DNA of 64,000 nucleotides from Nectonema munidae (Eukaryota; Nematomorpha; Nectonematoida; Nectonematidae), in the NCBI GenBank assembly GCA_030549495.1, contig JAUIRK010000643.1:372001-436000 (forward strand), in the 5' to 3' direction. The notes under the pieces are model-generated. The model saw only the letters and a list, made by a program, of their open reading frames with translations. It was not told where the DNA came from and did no database searches. A program made the translations under genes and the position numbers. Of this stretch, positions 56,901-64,000 are shown one piece after another. Position 1 is the first letter of the stretch. Each line of letters opens with the position of its first letter.

Positions 56901-59900
56901 TGCTGATAATGCTGATGATGCTTATAATGCTGATGTTGATAATGCTGATGATGCTGATAATGCTGATGCTGATAATGCTGATGATGCTTATAATGCTGAT
57001 GTTGATAATGCTGATGATGCTGATAATGCTGATGTTGATAATGCTGATGATGCTTATAATGCTGATGTTGATAATGCTGATGATGCTGATAATGCTGATG
57101 CTGATAATGCTGATGATGCTTATAATGCTGATGTTGATAATGCTGATGATGCTGATGCTGATAATGCTGATGATGCTTATAATGCTGATGTTGATAATGC
57201 TGATGATGCTGATAATGCTGATGCTGATAATGCTGATGATGCTTATAATGCTGATGTTGATAATGCTGATGATGCTGATAATGCTGATGTTGATAATGCT
57301 GATGATGCTTATAATGCTGATGTTGATAATGCTGATGATGCTGATAATGCTGATGCTGATAATGCTGATGATGCTTATAATGCTGATGTTGATAATGCTG
57401 ATGATGCTGATGCTGATAATGCTGATGATGCTTATAGTGCTGATGTTGATAATGCTGATGATGCTGATAATGCTGATGTTGATAATGCTGATGATGCTGA
57501 TAATGCTGATGCTGATAATGCTGATGATGCTTATAATGCTGATGTTGATAATGCTGATGATGCTGATAATGCTGATGTTGATAATGCTGATGATGCTGAT
57601 AATGCTGATGTTGATAATGCTGATGATGCTGATAATGCTGATGTTGATAATGCTGATGATGCTGATAATGCTGATGTTGATAATGCTGATGATGCTGATG
57701 CTGATAATGCTGATGATGCTTATAATGCTGATGTTGATAATGCTGATGATGCTGATGCTGATAATGCTGATGATGCTTATAATGCTGATGTTGATAATGC
57801 TGATGATGCTGATAATGCTGATGTTGATAATGCTGATGATGCTGATAATGCTGATGTTGATAATGCTGATGATGCTTATAATGCTGATGTTGAAATGCTG
57901 ATGATGCTGATAATGCTGATGCTGATAATGCTGATGATGCTTATAATGCTGATGTTGATAATGCTGATGATGCTGATAATGCTGATGCTGATAATGCTGA
58001 TGATGCTGATGCTGATAATGCTGATGATGCTGATAATGCTGATGTTGATAATGCTGATGATGCTTATAATGCTGATGTTGATAATGCTGATGATGCTTAT
58101 AATGCTGATGTTGATAATGCTGATGATGCTGATAATGCTGATGCTGATAATGCTGATGATGCTTATAATGCTGATGTTGATAATGCTGATGATGCTGATG
58201 CTGATAATGCTGATGATGCTTATAATGCTGATGTTGATAATGCTGATGATGCTGATGCTGATAATGCTGATGATGCTTATAATGCTGATGTTGATAATGC
58301 TGATGATGCTGATAATGCTGATGTTGATAATGCTGATGATGCTGATAATGCTGATGTTGATAATGCTGATGATGCTGATGATGCTGATAATGCTGATGTT
58401 GATAATGCTGATGATGCTGATAATGCTGATGTTGATAATGCTGATGATGCTGATAATGCTGATGTTGATAATGCTGATGCTGATAATGCTGATGATGCTT
58501 ATAATGCTGATGTTGATAATGCTGATGATGCTGATGCTGATAATGCTGATGATGCTTATAATGCTGATGTTGATAATGCTGATGATGCTGATGCTGATAA
58601 TGCTGATGATGCTTATAATGCTGATGTTGATAATGCTGATGATGCTGATGCTGATAATGCTGATGATGCTGATAATGCTGATGCTGATAATGCTGATGAT
58701 GCTGATAATGCTGATGTTGATAATGCTGATGATGCTTATAATGCTGATGTTGATAATGCTGATGATGCTGATAATGCTGATGCTGATAATGCTGATGATG
58801 CTTATAATGCTGATGTTGATAATGCTGATGATGCTGATGCTGATAATGCTGATGATGCTTATAATGCTGATGTTGATAATGCTGATGATGCTGATAATGC
58901 TGATGCTGATAATGCTGATGATGCTTATAGATGATGCTGATAATGCTGATGTTGATAATGCTGATGATGCTTATAATGCTGATGTTGATAATGCTGATGA
59001 TGCTGATAATGCTGATGCTGATAATGCTGATGATGCTTATAATGCTGATGTTGATAATGCTGATGATGCTGATAATGCTGATGCTGATAATGCTGATGAT
59101 GCTTATAATGCTGATGTTGATAATGCTGATGATGCTGATAATGCTGATGCTGATAATGCTGATGATGCTTATAATGCTGATGTTGATAATGCTGATAATG
59201 CTGATGTTGATAATGCTGATGATGCTTATAATGCTGATGTTGATAATGCTGATGATGCTGATAATGCTGATGCTGATAATGCTGATGATGCTGATGATGC
59301 TGATAATGCTGATGTTGATAATGCTGATGATGCTTATAATGCTGATGTTGATAATGCTGATGATGCTGATAATGCTGATGCTGATAATGCTGATGATGCT
59401 TATAATGCTGATGTTGATAATGCTGATGATGGTGATGCTGATAATGCTGATGATGCTTATAATGCTGATGTTGATAATGCTGATGATGCTGATAATGCTG
59501 ATGCTGATAATGCTGATGATGCTTATAATGCTGATGTTGATAATGCTGATGATGCTGTATGCTGATGTTGATAATGCTGATGATGCTGATAATGCTGATG
59601 CTGATAATGCTGATGATGCTTATAATGCTGATGTTGATAATGCTGATGATGCTGATAATGCTGATGCTGATAATGCTGATGATGCTTATAATGCTGATGT
59701 TGATAATGCTGATGATGCTGATAATGCTGATGTTGATAATGCTGATGTTGTATGCTGATGCTGATAATGCTGATGATGCTTATAATGCTGATGTTGATAA
59801 TGCTGATGATGCTGATAATGCTGATGTTGATAATGCTGATGATGCTTATAATGCTGATGTTGATAATGCTGATGATGCTGATAATGCTGATGCTGATAAT

Positions 59901-62900
59901 GCTGATGATGCTTATAATGCTGATGTTGATAATGCTGATGATGCTGATGCTGATAATGCTGATGATGCTTATAATGCTGATGTTGATAATGCTGATGATG
60001 CTGATAATGCTGATGCTGATAATGCTGATGATGCTTATAATGCTGATGTTGATAATGCTGATGATGCTGATAATGCTGATGTTGATAATGCTGATGATGC
60101 TTATAATGCTGATGTTGATAATGCTGATGATGCTGATAATGCTGATGCTGATAATGCTGATGATGCTTATAATGCTGATGTTGATAATGCTGATGATGCT
60201 GATGCTGATAATGCTGATGATGCTTATAATGCTGATGTTGATAATGCTGATGATGCTGATAATGCTGATGCTGATAATGCTGATGATGCTTATAATGCTG
60301 ATGTTGATAATGCTGATGATGCTGATAATGCTGATGTTGATAATGCTGATGATGCTTATAATGCTGATGTTGATAATGCTGATGATGCTGATAATGCTGA
60401 TGCTGATAATGCTGATGATGCTTATAATGCTGATGTTGATAATGCTGATGCTGATAATGCTGATGATGCTTATAATGCTGATGTTGATAATGCTGATGAT
60501 GCTGATGTTGATAATGCTGATGATGCTGATAATGCTGATGCTGGTAATGCTGATGATGCTTATAATGCTGATGTTGATAATGCTGATGATGCTGATAATG
60601 CTGATGTTGATAATGCTGATGATGCTGATGATGCTGATAATGCTGATGTTGATAATGCTGATGATGCTGATAATGCTGATGTTGATAATGCTGATGATGC
60701 TGATAATGCTGATGTTGATAATGCTGATGATGCTGATGCTGATAATGCTGATGATGCTTATAATGCTGATGTTGATAATGCTGATGATGCTGATGCTGAT
60801 AATGCTGATGATGCTTATAATGCTGATGTTAATAATGCTGATGATGCTGATGTTGATAATGCTGATGATGCTGATAATGCTGATGTTGATAATGCTGATG
60901 ATGCTTATAATGCTGATGTTGATAATGCTGATGATGCTGATAATGCTGATGCTGATAATGCTGATGATGCTTATAATGCTGATGTTGATAATGCTGATGA
61001 TGCTGATAATGCTGATGCTGATAATGCTGATGATGCTGATGCTGATAATGCTGATGATGCTGATAATGCTGATGTTGATAATGCTGATGATGCTTATAAT
61101 GCTGATGTTGATAATGCTGATGATGCTTATAATGCTGATGTTGATAATGCTGATGATGCTGATAATGCTGATGCTGATAATGCTGATGATGCTTATAATG
61201 CTGATGTTGATAATGCTGATGATGCTGATGCTGATAATGCTGATGATGCTTATAATGCTGATGTTGATAATGCTGATGATGCTGATAATGCTGATGATGC
61301 TTATAATGCTGATGTTGATAATGCTGATGATGCTGATAATGCTGATGTTGATAATGCTGATGATGCTGATAATGCTGATGTTGATAATGCTGATGATGCT
61401 GATAATGCTGATGTTGATAATGCTGATGATGCTGATAATGCTGATGATGCTGATAATGCTGATGTTGATAATGCTGATGATGCTGATGCTGATAATGCTG
61501 ATGATGCTTATAATGCTGATGTTGATAATGCTGATGATGCTGATGCTGATAATGCTGATGATGCTTATAATGCTGATGTTGATAATGCTGATGATGCTGA
61601 TAATGCTGATGTTGATAATGCTGATGATGCTGATAATGCTGATGTTGATAATGCTGATGATGCTTATAATGCTGAAGTTGATAATGCTGATGATGCTGAT
61701 AATGCTGATGCTGATAATGCTGATGATGCTTATAATGCTGATGTTGATAATGCTGATGATGCTGATAATGCTGATGATGCTTATAATGCTGATGTTGATA
61801 ATGCTGATGATGCTGATAATGCTGATGTTGATAATGCTGATGATGCTGATAATGCTGATGCTGATAATGCTGATGATGCTTATAATGCTGATGTTGATAA
61901 TGCTGATGATGCTGATAATGCTGATGTTGATAATGCTGATGATGCTTATAATGCTGATGTTGATAATGCTGATGATGCTGATAATGCTGATAATGCTGAT
62001 GATGCTTATAATGCTGATGTTGATAATGCTGATGATGCTGATGCTGATAATGCTGATGATGCTTATAATGCTGATGTTGATAATGCTGATGATGCTGATA
62101 ATGCTGATGCTGATAATGCTGATGATGCTTATAATGCTGATGTTGATAATGCTGATGATGCTGATAATGCTGATGTTGATAATGCTGATGATGCTTATAA
62201 TGCTGATGTTGATAATGCTGATGATGCTGATAATGCTGATGCTGATAATGCTGATGATGCTTATAATGCTGATGTTGATAATGCTGATGATGCTGATGCT
62301 GATAATGCTGATGATGCTTATAATGCTGATGTTGATAATGCTGATGATGCTGATAATGCTGATGTTGATAATGCTGATGATGCTGATAATGCTGATGCTG
62401 ATAATGCTGATGATGCTTATAATGCTGATGTTGATAATGCTGATAATGCTGATGTTGATAATGCTGATGATGCTGATAATGCTGATGCTGATAATGCTGA
62501 TGATGCTTATAATGCTGATGTTGATAATGCTGATGATGCTGATAATGCTGATGCTGATAATGCTGATGATGCTTATAATGCTGATGTTGATAATGCTGAT
62601 GATGCTGATAATGCTGATGCTGATAATGCTGATGATGCTTATAATGCTGATGATGCTGATAATGCTGATGTTGATAATGCTGATGATGCTTATAATGCTG
62701 ATGTTGATAATGCTGATGATGCTGATAATGCTGATGCTGATAATGCTGATGATGCTTATAATGCTGATGTTGATTGTGTGTTTATTTGTGATAATGCTGA
62801 TGATGCTTATAATGCTGATGTTGATAATGCTGATGATGCTGATAATGCTGATGCTGATAATGCTGATGATGCTTATAATGCTGATGTTGATAATGCTGAT

Positions 62901-64000
62901 GATCCTGATAATGCTGATGTTGATAATGCTGATGATGCTGATGCTGATAATGCTGATGATGCTTATAATGCTGATGTTGATAATGCTGATGATGCTGATA
63001 ATGCTGATGCTGATAATGCTGATAATGCTGATGATGCTTATTATGCTGATGATGCTTATAATGCTGATGTTGATAATGCTGATGATGCTTATAATGCTGA
63101 TGATGCTTATAATGCTGATGTTGATAATGCTGATGATGCTGATAATGCTGATGTTGATAATGCTGATGATGCTGATAATGCTGATGCTGATAATGCTGAT
63201 GATGCTTATAATGCTGATGTTGATAATGCTGATGATGCTGATAATGCTGATGTTAATAATGCTGATGATGCTTATAATGCTGATGTTGATAATGCTGATG
63301 ATGCTGATAATGCTGATGCTGATAATGCTGATGATGCTTATAATGCTGATGTTGATAATGCTGATGATGCTGATAATGCTGATGTTGATAATGCTGATGA
63401 TGCTGATAATGCTGATGCTGTTAATGCTGATGATGCTTATAATGCTGATGTGGATAATGCTGATGATGCTGATAATGCTGATGCTGATAATGCTGATGAT
63501 GCTTATAATGCTGATGTTGATAATGCTGATGATGCTGATAATGCTGATGCTGATAATGCTGATGATGCTTATAATGCTGATGATGCTGATAATGCTGATG
63601 TTGATAATGCTGATGATGCTTATAATGCTGATGTTGATAATGCTGATGATGCTGATAATGCTGATGCTGATAATGCTGATGATGCTTATAATGCTGATGT
63701 TGATAATGCTGATGATGCTGATAATGCTGATGCTGATAATGCTGATGATGCTTATAATGCTGATGTTGATAATGCTGATGATGCTGATAATGCTGATGAT
63801 GCTTATAATGCTGATGTTGATAATGCTAATGATGCTGATAATGCTGATGTTGATAATGCTGATGATGCTGATAATGCTAATGCTGATAATGCTGATGATG
63901 CTTATAATGCTGATGTTGATAATGCTGATGATGCTGATAATGCTGATGCTGATAATGCTGATGATGCTGATGTTGATAATGCTGATGATGCTGATAATGC
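53967..64000 (+). repeat. Large minisatellite with 33-bp units in 66- and 57-bp higher-order units
   Basis: The array is built from the words GATGATGCT, TATAATGCT or GATAATGCT, GATGTT or GATGCT, and GATAATGCT. These combine into two 33-bp units that differ at T/G (TATAAT or GATAAT) and GTT/GCT. The pair makes a 66-bp unit. A frequent 57-bp form lacks one GATAATGCT. The first 300-700 bases (to about 54650) are irregular, and after that the order is very regular. The array continues past the right edge, so its full length is unknown. Two plus frames are free of stops in the basic unit (reading Asp-Asn-Ala or Met-Leu-Ile). This explains the long open frames at 54179-57901 and 57895-59565. Confidence 0.95.
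62774..62790 (+). other. Non-repeat interruption in the minisatellite
   Basis: Between gatgttgat and gataatgctgatgatg stands tgtgtgtttatttgt, about 15 bases not derived from the array words. It is the only sizeable foreign insert I noticed in the regular part, and a useful unique landmark. Confidence 0.75.

Noticed and set aside
54179-59565. Long open frames of the minisatellite as real proteins
   Set aside because: Two plus frames of the basic unit lack stops by construction. The frames switch reading at indels and no start, splice or non-repeat coding context supports them.
53967-64000. CRISPR-like regularity
   Set aside because: There are no unique spacers between constant repeats. Everything is repeat, and the surroundings are eukaryotic.

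Overview
This window looks like a gene-poor, strongly AT-rich stretch of an animal nuclear genome. It holds one host gene cut into short exons by long introns, many DNA-transposon and LINE fossils, inverted-repeat elements, and a minisatellite of about 10 kb that runs off the right edge. The receptor type and the Jockey-, RTE-, hAT-, Tigger- and piggyBac-like elements fit an arthropod, perhaps a crustacean. No species assignment is possible from the sequence alone.

The host gene lies on the minus strand, from 46359 down to 14137. It encodes an anion-type Cys-loop (GABA/glycine-like) receptor subunit. Eight exons could be joined by splice sites and reading phase: 46241-46359, 40498-40565, 33271-33497, 27597-27679, 26190-26339, 25976-26128, 21339-21529 and 14137-14406. 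Together they give 419 codons, with the Cys-loop, the PAR selectivity motif, M1 to M4 and a stop. Only the 5' end (signal peptide) is missing. Exon sizes of 68, 83 and 153 bases match those of vertebrate GABA-A subunit genes.

Left flank, 1-14136 (downstream of the receptor gene): a decayed hAT element with recognisable ends (2614-4468), an RTE-type LINE endonuclease fragment (about 4660-4925), a decayed Jockey-like LINE on the minus strand (about 7000-8990) with an ORF1-like piece further up (11985-12440), and between these a diverged satellite of about 150 bases (9280-10230) and a Tigger/pogo transposase fossil (10699-11850).

Introns, 14407-46240: a piggyBac-like fossil, two LINE pieces (one with nearly intact reverse transcriptase), a hAT transposase fossil with a 400-bp hAT MITE beside it, another hAT MITE, a family of TTAA-flanked MITEs with an internal hairpin, two tRNA-derived SINE copies, palindromic foldback repeats, and two unrecognised open stretches.

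Right side, 46360-64000: intergenic or 5' sequence of the receptor gene with a hAT remnant (49065-50074), then a GAT/GCT-type repeat split by a 2.3-kb hAT element (51691-53958), which itself carries a 130-bp TTAA MITE. From 53967 to the end lies the minisatellite, built from 33-bp units arranged in 66- and 57-bp higher-order units. The long reading frames in the array follow from its period being a multiple of three and are not good gene evidence.
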